Source: Treponema sp. (lineage in GTDB: Bacteria; Spirochaetota; Spirochaetia; Treponematales; Breznakiellaceae). Taken from it: a DNA stretch of 11,854 nucleotides. The stretch covers positions 1-11,854 of the forward strand of contig JAIRZS010000144.1 of NCBI GenBank assembly GCA_031267115.1, given 5' to 3'. A program made the position numbers and the translations under genes. Position 1 is the first letter of the stretch; every line of letters begins with the position of its first letter. Under the pieces are notes generated by a model. The model made no database searches, was not told where the DNA came from, and saw only the letters and a list, made by a program, of their open reading frames with translations. Shown here in pieces: positions 5,859-11,854 of this stretch.

Positions 5859-7786
5859 TAGTACCCATGAAAAAGGTGTCCCTGGTCATACAGAACAGGG
5901 ACCAGGACGCGGCTCTGGCAAGGCTGCGGGAAGCGGGCGTGCTGCACCTTGAAAAACGCAATGTCTCTTCGGACGCCCTTTCCAGGGCGCTCGAAAGGAA
6001 GGCCAGGGGCGATAACGCCATAGCCCTTATCAAGCCCTACAAGGCGCCGAAAAAAAAGCCCGCTTTGCAGCCGGCGGATCGCCCGGTCCGGCGCGAGAGC
6101 GACCTGGTGGACCCGGAGAGGGAACCCTATTCGCTTGACGCGCTGAACGCCGTCGGGCGGCCCGACCTTATCGACCTTTTGGTAAACTGGGGCAAGGACA
6201 AGAAGGGCCTGGAAGACCGCCTGGTCTTTTTGGGCCGGGAGCGGAAACGTATCGAAAAGTGGGGCAGTTTCGATCCCCGCGCCCTAAAGGAGCTTGCCGA
6301 AAGCGGCGTGGCGTTCTACCTCTATGAAATTCCCGTTTCGGCGTTTGCCGGTTTAAAGGCGGATCCCGCGGCCCTCGGGGATATCCCCTATATCCTTATG
6401 GGCGGGGACAAGAACGCCGTATACCTTCTGACTCTGGGCAGGGAAATACCCGGCCTCGCGCCGCTCAGCCTTCCCGAAAAATCCCTCGCGGAAATCGACA
6501 AAGAAGCCGCGGAGCTGCCCGTCCAAATCGAGGCCATGGAAAAGCGCCTTGCCTCTTTCGCCGATCGTATGCCGGCCCTCAAGCGTGATATGGCGGAAAT
6601 CCAGGGCGATATCGACTTTGAAAGCGCCCGGTCCTCCCTGGAGCAGATAGACGGCGTCCCCGGGGAGTACGCCCTTTCCTGGATTACCGGCTACGCGCCG
6701 CAGGAAGATGTGGGGCTGGTCAAACGCGCCGCTGCGGAAAACAACTGGGCGCTTATCGCCGACGATCCGGGGCCGGACGACGAGGTGCCTACCAAGCTCA
6801 AGAACAACAGGCTGGTAAGCCTGCTCTACCCGATCACTGACTTTCTGGAAACCGTGCCGGGCTATCATGAAGTCGATATTTCCGGCTGGTTCCTGCTTTT
6901 CTTCTGCCTTTTCTTCGGCATGATCTTCGGCGATGCCGCGTACGGGCTGATCCTCATGCTGATCGCCGTCTTTGGTATTGCTAAAACCGCGAAAAAAGGC
7001 GTTCCGGCGGCGCTCAAGATGATGCTCCTGCTAAGTACTTCCAACGTGCTCTGGGGGGTGCTTACCTGCACCTGGTTCGGCATCCCCCCGGAAAAACTCC
7101 CGGCCTTCTTCCGGAATATCTCGCTCTCCCTTATTTCGGGCGCGAATCCCGATCAGGATTATGTAAGCCAGAATTTGCAGGTTTTCTGCTTCTCCCTGGC
7201 GTTGCTGCAGCTTTCCATCGCCCATCTCAAGAGTATCATGCGGAACATAAGGTCCCTCAAAATTTTCGGGGAGCTTGGCTCCCTGGCAATGCTCTGGGGG
7301 ATCTACTTCGTGGTCCTGTACCTGGTGGTGAGCAGTACCCGCTTCCCCTTCCTCGAAGGCCGGCCCCTCAATGTCGTGCTGGGCCTGGTCATCGGCGGCT
7401 TTGCCCTGAGCTTCATCTTCTCCAGTTACGAGGGGAGCGTAATCCAGTCGGTTCTGACCAGCCTGAAAAATATCATTTCCGTAGTACTGGGGGTCGCCAA
7501 TATTTTCTCCGATATCATGTCCTATATCAGGCTGTGGGCCGTCGGGCTTGCGGGGGCGTCGATTTCCGCCACGGTGAATGCCATGGCCGGGCCCCTCCTG
7601 GGGAATTTCCTCATGTTTCTGGGGGTTATCCTCCTGGTATTCGGCCACGGGCTGAATATCGTTCTCAATGTATTGTCGGTACTTGTCCACGGCGTCCGCC
7701 TGAATACCCTGGAGTTTTCCGGGCATCTGGGGCTTACCTGGTCGGGTACTGCATATAAACCCTTCGCCAAGACGGGGAAGAAATAA
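5855..7786 (+). CDS. atpI: V-type ATP synthase membrane subunit I (a subunit)
   Basis: This 643-residue protein has a cytoplasmic N-terminal half (1 to about 340) with paired coiled coils that contact the peripheral stalk, then a membrane half. The first membrane segment starts near W345 (GWFLLFFCLFFGMIFGD). About seven hydrophobic segments follow, the last ending in VLVHGVRLNTLEF. The signature SYIRLWAVGLAGA contains R559, which by family knowledge is the essential arginine facing the K-ring glutamate and separates the two ion half-channels. The ATG at 5855 overlaps the atpD stop and has GGGAGG at 5843-5848. A later in-frame ATG at 5867 (MKKVSLV) also exists but is less well placed relative to the ribosome site. 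Length and motifs indicate a complete, functional ion-channel subunit. Confidence 0.97.
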   Translation: MIVPMKKVSLVIQNRDQDAALARLREAGVLHLEKRNVSSDALSRALERKARGDNAIALIKPYKAPKKKPALQPADRPVRRESDLVDPEREPYSLDALNAVGRPDLIDLLVNWGKDKKGLEDRLVFLGRERKRIEKWGSFDPRALKELAESGVAFYLYEIPVSAFAGLKADPAALGDIPYILMGGDKNAVYLLTLGREIPGLAPLSLPEKSLAEIDKEAAELPVQIEAMEKRLASFADRMPALKRDMAEIQGDIDFESARSSLEQIDGVPGEYALSWITGYAPQEDVGLVKRAAAENNWALIADDPGPDDEVPTKLKNNRLVSLLYPITDFLETVPGYHEVDISGWFLLFFCLFFGMIFGDAAYGLILMLIAVFGIAKTAKKGVPAALKMMLLLSTSNVLWGVLTCTWFGIPPEKLPAFFRNISLSLISGANPDQDYVSQNLQVFCFSLALLQLSIAHLKSIMRNIRSLKIFGELGSLAMLWGIYFVVLYLVVSSTRFPFLEGRPLNVVLGLVIGGFALSFIFSSYEGSVIQSVLTSLKNIISVVLGVANIFSDIMSYIRLWAVGLAGASISATVNAMAGPLLGNFLMFLGVILLVFGHGLNIVLNVLSVLVHGVRLNTLEFSGHLGLTWSGTAYKPFAKTGKK

Positions 7787-7791
7787 TTTTG

Positions 7792-7809
7792 CGCCCGCTT
7801 ATGCGGGCG
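7792..7809 (+). other. intercistronic stem-loop between atpI and atpK
   Basis: CGCCCGC at 7792-7798 and GCGGGCG at 7803-7809 form a perfect 7-bp GC stem with loop TTAT. No T-run follows, so it is unlikely to terminate transcription. It sits 5 bases after the atpI stop and 18 bases before the atpK ribosome site. It could be a processing or mRNA-stability element that raises expression of the K subunit, which is needed in many copies per enzyme. Confidence 0.6.
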
Positions 7810-7827
7810 GTGAACTGTAAAACGAAC

Positions 7828-7832
7828 AGGAG
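7828..7832 (+). promoter_or_regulatory. ribosome site that sets the atpK start
   Basis: AGGAG lies 8 bases before the ATG at 7841. The upstream in-frame GTG at 7832 begins on the last base of this site, so it cannot use it. Confidence 0.8.
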
Positions 7833-7840
7833 TGTTTACT

Positions 7841-8275
7841 ATGCTAGGATTATTGGGCGCAGGTCTCGTAATGGGCATTGCCGCGGTAGGCTCGGCAATC
7901 GGTATCGGTATTGCCGGCCAAGCGGCAATCGGCGCGTGGAAGAAGTGTTATGCCAGCAACAAGCCGGCGCCTATGACCCTGCTTACCTTCGCGGGAGCGC
8001 CGTTAACCCAGACCTTCTACGGGTTTATTCTGATGGGGCAGATGAAAGCCGCCGCCGCGGCAAATCCCGGCAACGGCTGGCTTTACCTCGGCATGGGCCT
8101 CGCGTCGGGCCTGGGCATAGCTCTTTCAGCGGTTGCCCAGGGCCAGGCCGGCGCCGCCGCCGCGGACGCCCAGGGCGAGACGGGCAAGGGCTTTGCCCAG
8201 TACATAGCCGTAGTCGGTATCTGCGAAACCGTCGCGCTTTTCGTCATGGTCCTTTCCATGACCAGTCTAGGCTAA
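7841..8275 (+). CDS. atpK: V-type ATP synthase subunit K (membrane ring, proteolipid)
   Basis: With the ATG at 7841 the product is 144 residues: two fused helical hairpins, or four membrane helices, typical of V-type K. Helix 1 is Gly-rich (about 1-30). Helix 2 holds APLTQTFYGF, helix 3 holds ALSAVAQGQA, and helix 4 holds ICETVALF. The residues that bind Na+ in Enterococcus hirae NtpK (T64, Q65, Q110, E139) correspond by motif to T56, Q57, Q100 and E129 here. E129 is the single ion-carrying carboxylate; the matching site in helix 2 is Gln, so each subunit should carry one ion although it has two hairpins. The ring turns against AtpI. This is the last gene of the operon, and a repeat element follows its stop within ten bases. 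Confidence 0.96.
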   Translation: MLGLLGAGLVMGIAAVGSAIGIGIAGQAAIGAWKKCYASNKPAPMTLLTFAGAPLTQTFYGFILMGQMKAAAAANPGNGWLYLGMGLASGLGIALSAVAQGQAGAAAADAQGETGKGFAQYIAVVGICETVALFVMVLSMTSLG

Positions 8276-8283
8276 AAGCCGGG

Positions 8284-8467
8284 AATTATTCAGGGGGGGG
8301 CCTGTTACCGGAAGGCGGCGCGGAACCCCGGGGTTCCGCTTCCCCGGAATTAAAGGGGCGGCGTCCGGCCCCCCTGCGCTCCAAAGGTTTTTGCCCATAG
8401 CCCCGGCAAGGGCAAAAACGCTTTTCCGCTACCCCCCATTACGGCGCGGGCCGTTGCCTGAATAATT
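8284..8467. repeat. 184-bp palindromic element bounded by 11-bp inverted repeats
   Basis: AATTATTCAGG at 8284-8294 and CCTGAATAATT at 8457-8467 are perfect terminal inverted repeats, AT-rich at their outer ends, around a very GC-rich core. The core contains a perfect 20-base palindrome, GCGGAACCCCGGGGTTCCGC, at 8320-8339. It also contains a 10-bp stem, GTTTTTGCCC (8387-8396) with GGGCAAAAAC (8410-8419). On the minus strand, 8342 to 8328 reads GAAGCGGAACCCCGG, identical to 475-489 in copy A. There is no gene inside. It lies between atpK and ispG and may weaken read-through; no T-run marks a classical terminator. The 44 bases between it and ispG show no clear promoter. Confidence 0.7.
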
Positions 8468-8511
8468 ACAAATATCCCCGGCCTGTGGCCCTTTGGCGGT
8501 AATTTCCCGTT

Positions 8512-9708
8512 GTGTCGTATACTACGCGGACAGTAAAAATAGGCGGCTTTGCTCATGTAGAACCGGTCCTGATCGGGGGCGGCAATCCTGTGGTCATCCA
8601 GACCATGTGGAAGGACCGCTTTTCTCTTTCCTGCCTTGAAGGGGAAACCGGGCGGGCCGTGCTTGCCCGTATCGAACAGCTTGCCGGCATGGGCTGCGGC
8701 CTTCTCCGCTTTGCCGTGCCCGATTTGGCCGCCGCAGACGCGCTGGGCGCCCTTGCCGAAAGGACCCCCATGCCGCTTGTGGCCGATATCCACTTTGATT
8801 ACAAAATAGCCCTGCGCTGCCTCGATTTCCCTATAGCGAAGATACGCATAAACCCCGGCAATATCGGAAGCTGGGAAAAGGTGGAGAAGGTGCTTTCCAA
8901 GGCCGCCCTGAAAAAGGCGCCCATACGGATAGGCGTCAACGCCGGGAGCCTCCCCGCTGATTTAAGGCCAAGGGTGGTTTCCGGGGAGCTTGGCCGGGCG
9001 CAGGCCCTTGTCATGGCCGCCGAGAGGGAGCTTGCCGTATTCGGCGAGTTCGGCTTTGAGGATGTCCTGGTTTCCATGAAAGCCTCCTCGGTGACGGAAA
9101 CGGTGCGGGCAAACCGCCTCCTCGCCGAACGCCTTGGGGCCGGCGGCCCGGCGCCGCCGCTCCACATCGGCGTTACCGAGGCGGGGCCGCTTATCGCCGG
9201 GGTTACCAGGAATACGGCGGCCCTCTGCGCGCTTTTAAGCGGGGGGATAGGCGATACGATACGGGTCTCCCTTTCGGACAGCATGGAGAACGAGGTTATC
9301 GCGGGCCGGGAAATCCTGGCCCTTGCAGGGGAATTGGCGGCTTCCTGCCCGGCGGGTAATTCCGCGGGCAGCGGAAACACTCATACCGGCCCCGGAATCT
9401 TACGAGAATATAAAGAGGACCCGCGGCCCGCCGCCACCATCATTTCCTGCCCCCGCTGCGGCCGGAACGGTTTTGATACCCACGGCTTTACCGCCCGCTG
9501 GCTCAACCGGCTCTACGCCCTGAAAAAGCGCTGTACCATTGCCATTATGGGCTGCGCGGTGAACGGCCCGGAAGAGGCCAAGCACGCGGATCTGGGTATT
9601 ACCGGGGCCGGGGACAAGGTGCTGATCTTCCTTCGCGGAAAGGTGGTCCGTACCGTTGACGCCGCCCGCGCCGACGAGGCATTTGCGGAGGAACTGGAGA
9701 AGTTGTAA
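8512..9708 (+). CDS. ispG: 4-hydroxy-3-methylbut-2-enyl-diphosphate synthase (IspG/GcpE)
   Basis: A 398-residue IspG of the short bacterial type (about 370-410 residues), without the extra middle domain of the long form. It reduces MEcPP to HMBPP, the sixth step of the MEP isoprenoid pathway, using a [4Fe-4S] cluster in the cytoplasm. An N-terminal TIM-barrel region (about 1-285) contains VADIHFDYKIAL and KIRINPGNIG. The C-terminal cluster domain carries C313 and C316 (CPRCGR), C348 (MGCAVNGP) and E355, matching the three Cys and one Glu ligands of the E. coli enzyme (C270, C273, C305, E312). The start is GTG at 8512. An in-frame TAA at 8500-8502 excludes anything much longer, and later starts would lose the conserved first strand. 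The ribosome site is weak (GGCGG at 8495-8499). The stop overlaps the next start by one base (TAATG). Confidence 0.96.
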   Translation: MSYTTRTVKIGGFAHVEPVLIGGGNPVVIQTMWKDRFSLSCLEGETGRAVLARIEQLAGMGCGLLRFAVPDLAAADALGALAERTPMPLVADIHFDYKIALRCLDFPIAKIRINPGNIGSWEKVEKVLSKAALKKAPIRIGVNAGSLPADLRPRVVSGELGRAQALVMAAERELAVFGEFGFEDVLVSMKASSVTETVRANRLLAERLGAGGPAPPLHIGVTEAGPLIAGVTRNTAALCALLSGGIGDTIRVSLSDSMENEVIAGREILALAGELAASCPAGNSAGSGNTHTGPGILREYKEDPRPAATIISCPRCGRNGFDTHGFTARWLNRLYALKKRCTIAIMGCAVNGPEEAKHADLGITGAGDKVLIFLRGKVVRTVDAARADEAFAEELEKL

Positions 9709-10865
9709 TGCGTATAGGTTTAGCCGCGAAGAACAGCCTTTTTTGCGTTCCCGGTTTTTTAATTGCGTTTTTTTTAAGCGTACCCCTCTCTTTTGCCCGC
9801 GCGCAGGCCGCCCGCCCCTACTGGTTTGTCATGGAGCAGGGAAAGAATTATTTCCGCTCGGGCGAATATGGCGAGGCGCTTCTGGCTTTTGAGGAAGCCC
9901 GGAATCAAAGGCGGGATCAGTACGCCCGCCTGGAACAGGACATGATCAACCTCCTCTCTATTTCAGAAGTGCGCCGTTTAGGGGATAACCTTGACTTTAT
10001 TGAACGCTATATTGCCGATAAACATGTGGTCAGCGCGTCCCGGGCGCTTGAAGAGGTTTACTACCGGGTGGGCCGGGGAAGCCTCGGCAATTCCGCCTAT
10101 AAAACCCTTGACGTGCTTAAACAGCTCAGGGACTACCCGGAAGCCGAATACTGGATAGGCGAAACCTACCGCGCCGAGGGAGAGCTTGGCATCGCGCTCA
10201 GGCAGTACCGGAAAGCATACGAGCAGAAGGCCGCTCTCGCGGAATCGGGTTTTGCGACAGAAATACTGTACAGGATAGCCGACATACACCGTATCCGGCA
10301 GGAGTACAACGAGATGGAAGCGCGGCTTTTGGAAATACTTGAAGGGGACGCCCTGTGGGGGCAAAGCGGCGACAGTTTTGTCCGCGCCGCCATGACCCGC
10401 ACCCTGGAAGATCCCGGCGAAAAAAACCGCATAAACCGTTTTCTTACCCTGTACCGCTACAGCAGCCAGGAGGTGCTGCGGGCGCATGAATTACTGGGGT
10501 ACTATTACTACGCTTCCAGCCGTTATGTTCATGCGGCGGAACATTTGATGTTTATGTTTTTGATTCAGAATTCGATTTTTATTGATGAAATTATCAGGCG
10601 GCGTTTTGATTATACTTTTACTACTCTGGACGATCTTTTAAACGAGATTGCCGCGCAGCCCCCTCTTGCCGCATTTTTTGAAGAAACAGATTATTTTAAA
10701 ACCATTTACTATCTGGGCGCTGCTTTATACGGTAACGGGAAACCGGCGCCCGCCCGCGATTTCTGGACTTTTCTTTCCCGCCGCCCTGACGCCGGTGAAT
10801 GGCGGAACAGGGCGGAAGCGCAGCTGCGCAGCCCGTATTTGGAACGGGCAGTAGAAATGCCGTAA
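9708..10865 (+). CDS. exported TPR-like repeat protein, function unknown
   Basis: A 385-residue protein with a signal peptide. Basic residues near the start precede a hydrophobic stretch (about 11-30) and an AQA cleavage motif, predicting cleavage after residue 34 and a periplasmic location. The mature part is almost entirely helical. TPR-like helix pairs are visible at about 36-69 (MEQGKNYFRSGEYGEALLAF), 143-175 (YWIGETYRAEGELGIALRQY), 185-212 and 258-285, with less regular ones to the end. TPR proteins usually hold complexes together; no enzyme motif is visible. The ATG shares one base with the ispG stop and has GGAG at 9696-9699, so the two are probably translated together. The coupling need not mean an isoprenoid role. 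I recall ispG followed by a hypothetical protein in T. pallidum as well, but cannot verify homology. Confidence 0.8.
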   Translation: MRIGLAAKNSLFCVPGFLIAFFLSVPLSFARAQAARPYWFVMEQGKNYFRSGEYGEALLAFEEARNQRRDQYARLEQDMINLLSISEVRRLGDNLDFIERYIADKHVVSASRALEEVYYRVGRGSLGNSAYKTLDVLKQLRDYPEAEYWIGETYRAEGELGIALRQYRKAYEQKAALAESGFATEILYRIADIHRIRQEYNEMEARLLEILEGDALWGQSGDSFVRAAMTRTLEDPGEKNRINRFLTLYRYSSQEVLRAHELLGYYYYASSRYVHAAEHLMFMFLIQNSIFIDEIIRRRFDYTFTTLDDLLNEIAAQPPLAAFFEETDYFKTIYYLGAALYGNGKPAPARDFWTFLSRRPDAGEWRNRAEAQLRSPYLERAVEMP

Positions 10866-10908
10866 AAAATAGTTGCAGTTTTTTCAGTTTTTTGGTATTT
10901 CTGATACC

Positions 10909-10932
10909 TTTGCCGGATTCCCCGGCGGCAAA
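10909..10932. other. dyad in the gap after the TPR gene
   Basis: TTTGCCG at 10909-10915 pairs with CGGCAAA at 10926-10932. An alternative stem, GCCGG (10912-10916) with CCGGC (10922-10926), overlaps it. A smaller stem, GGTAT/ATACC, precedes it at 10894-10908. T-runs occur before rather than after the stems, so termination of the ispG-TPR unit here is possible but weak. Confidence 0.35.
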
Positions 10933-11016
10933 ATCCGTATTTAAAACTTGAAATCCCGCTATGGAAGTTTTAGGGTAGGAATAGGGTATTCTGAAATTTA
11001 AAAATTACCCGGAAGC

Positions 11017-11045
11017 TTTTCCAAAGCCGTCAGGGTTTTGGAAAA
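11017..11045. promoter_or_regulatory. 9-bp inverted repeat upstream of the beta-barrel gene
   Basis: TTTTCCAAA at 11017-11025 and TTTGGAAAA at 11037-11045 are perfect inverted repeats with an 11-base spacer, ending 31 bases before the ATG at 11077. This could be an operator or a leader hairpin. Upstream, TAGGGTA occurs twice (10971-10977 and 10982-10988). TTGAAA at 10948-10953 may be a -35 box, but no good -10 box follows at the right distance. Confidence 0.4.
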
Positions 11046-11063
11046 ACATTCCTATTTGTTTGC

Positions 11064-11068
11064 AAAGG
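11064..11068 (+). promoter_or_regulatory. ribosome site that sets the beta-barrel gene start
   Basis: AAAGG lies 8 bases before the ATG at 11077. That start gives a clean MKK signal peptide. An earlier in-frame TTG at 11038 lies inside the inverted repeat and has no ribosome site. Confidence 0.6.
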
Positions 11069-11076
11069 CAGTTTTT

Positions 11077-11637
11077 ATGAAAAAAATTTTTTTCGTTTTT
11101 TTTGCGCTTTTCTGCGCGGCGGGCGTTTCCCTGTATTCATGGGAGGCCGAAGACCTTAAAAAGTATCCTGACGGTATAGAACCGGGGTCGGTGATTTTCA
11201 ATATAGGCACCGGTATCGGGCATTTAAATTTTTCGCATTATTTTTTGCCGCCGCTGTTTGTTGAAGGCGAAGTCGCCGTGCCGTTAGGCGGTTTGCCTTT
11301 TGGTATGGGCGGTATCGTCAGTTATTCAGGAGATAAATATGCTTATTACCACCACTACCTTGGGATTCAGTTCCGTATCCTCTATCATTTCAATTGGCCC
11401 ATCCCCAAACTGGATACCTACGCCGCCGCCGATACCGGGTGGGTCCTGCACTTTATCGACGGCCCGGATACTTCCATCGGTTACCTGGGTATAAGCTTAA
11501 CCGTTGGGGGAAGGTATTTCTTTGTTCCCGCCTTCGGGCTGTTCGGGGAAATGACCCTGCCCGTAACGGAATTGCTCTGGCCCGACGCATGGGGCCATCT
11601 GGCCTGGCTCAGGGGCGGCATTAGCCTGAAATTCTAG
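11077..11637 (+). CDS. small exported protein, probable outer-membrane beta-barrel
   Basis: A 186-residue product. MKKIFFVFFALFCAAGVSLYS is a typical signal peptide, with cleavage likely near residue 21. The mature part alternates polar and hydrophobic residues and is rich in Gly, Tyr and Phe, with short strands such as SVIFNIGTGIGHLNF, YYHHYLGIQFRILYHF, SIGYLGISLTVGGRYFF and WLRGGISLKF. It ends in phenylalanine, the usual terminal residue of the strand signal read by the BAM machinery. Length and pattern fit an 8-stranded barrel of the OmpW/OmpA-like size class. I do not recognise the specific family. It appears monocistronic, with a non-coding gap before it and a repeat element after it. 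Its base composition is more AT-rich at the 5' end than the ATPase genes. Confidence 0.75.
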   Translation: MKKIFFVFFALFCAAGVSLYSWEAEDLKKYPDGIEPGSVIFNIGTGIGHLNFSHYFLPPLFVEGEVAVPLGGLPFGMGGIVSYSGDKYAYYHHYLGIQFRILYHFNWPIPKLDTYAAADTGWVLHFIDGPDTSIGYLGISLTVGGRYFFVPAFGLFGEMTLPVTELLWPDAWGHLAWLRGGISLKF

Positions 11638-11670
11638 CAGCATACCGCGGGAGGCCCGTAATACCCTGAA

Positions 11671-11825
11671 ACAGGCCCCCGCGCAAGGGATTGGAGGGGT
11701 GCCGCCCCGCAGGGGCGAAAGCAGCCACGGCGCGGAGCGCCGGGGCCGGAGCGGTAGCGGAGCCCCGGAAAGCCCGGTTTCCGGCGCGAAGCGCCGGAAA
11801 TGCGCCCAAATTTTTTTAAAAAAAT
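11671..11825. repeat. GC-rich palindromic element (family copy C)
   Basis: The block 11681-11699 matches 399-417 at 18 of 19 bases (GCGCAAGGGATWGGAGGGG). The block at 11757-11779 matches 478-500 at 20 of 23 bases, in the same order and orientation. Hairpins are CGCCCC/GGGGCG at 11703-11717 (loop GCA), CGGCGC/GCGCCG at 11728-11742 (loop GGA), and TTTCCGGCGC/GCGCCGGAAA at 11778-11800 (loop GAA). A T7A7 dyad follows at 11811-11824 and might help end the barrel-gene transcript. The right boundary is uncertain because the window ends soon after. No gene is seen from 11638 to 11854. Confidence 0.7.
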
Positions 11826-11854
11826 CTTCGTAGTATTAAACTGCCGGAAGCTGG

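Noticed and set aside
7789..8400. 203-codon plus-strand frame overlapping atpK
   Set aside because: It is the alternative frame of atpK and runs on into the repeat element. It is Arg/Gly-rich with no family resemblance, while AtpK is certain.
11659..11838. Terminal inverted repeat around copy C (TAATAC at 11659-11664, GTATTA at 11833-11838)
   Set aside because: Only six bases match, and the flanks align poorly; expected often by chance. The window ends too soon to judge.

Overview
The window looks like chromosomal DNA from a spirochaete, most likely a GC-richer Treponema of the insect-gut type. This is an inference. It rests on the order of the V-type ATPase genes (E, a DUF2764 protein, A, B, D, I, K), which I recall from Treponema pallidum and Chlamydia, on the fairly high GC of the coding regions, and on the dense palindromic repeats between genes. 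No ribosomal RNA or other species marker is present.

Layout. Positions 1-60 appear to be the last 19 codons of a gene that enters from the left, followed by an intrinsic terminator. Positions 61-892 hold no convincing gene. They contain a degenerate duplicated terminator region, two near-identical 44-bp palindromes, a 236-bp GC-rich element bounded by imperfect terminal inverted repeats, a second terminator, an AT-rich dyad and candidate promoters. Positions 893-8275 are a seven-gene operon for a rotary V-type ATPase. Its genes are tightly packed, with two ATGA start/stop overlaps. Positions 8276-8511 hold a 184-bp element bounded by perfect 11-bp inverted repeats. Positions 8512-10865 are ispG (isoprenoid MEP pathway) and, overlapping it by one base, a gene for an exported TPR-like protein. 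Positions 10866-11076 are non-coding with two dyads. Positions 11077-11637 encode a small exported protein that looks like an outer-membrane beta-barrel. The window ends in another GC-rich palindromic element.

How the genes fit together. Subunits A and B form the catalytic head, D the central rotor shaft, E the peripheral stalk, and I and K the membrane ion path. No genes for the usual C, F or G subunits are present. The DUF2764 protein occupies the C-subunit gene position and may be a shortened C-like coupler. AtpK has the residues that bind sodium in the Enterococcus hirae K ring, so the machine may move Na+.

The most unusual material is between the genes. Related GC-rich elements occur at 331-566, 8284-8467 and about 11671-11825. 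In the first and last, matching hairpins have different stem sequences but the same loop and full base pairing, which is the pattern expected when structure rather than sequence is conserved. I see no CRISPR array, phage, toxin-antitoxin or obvious defence system.
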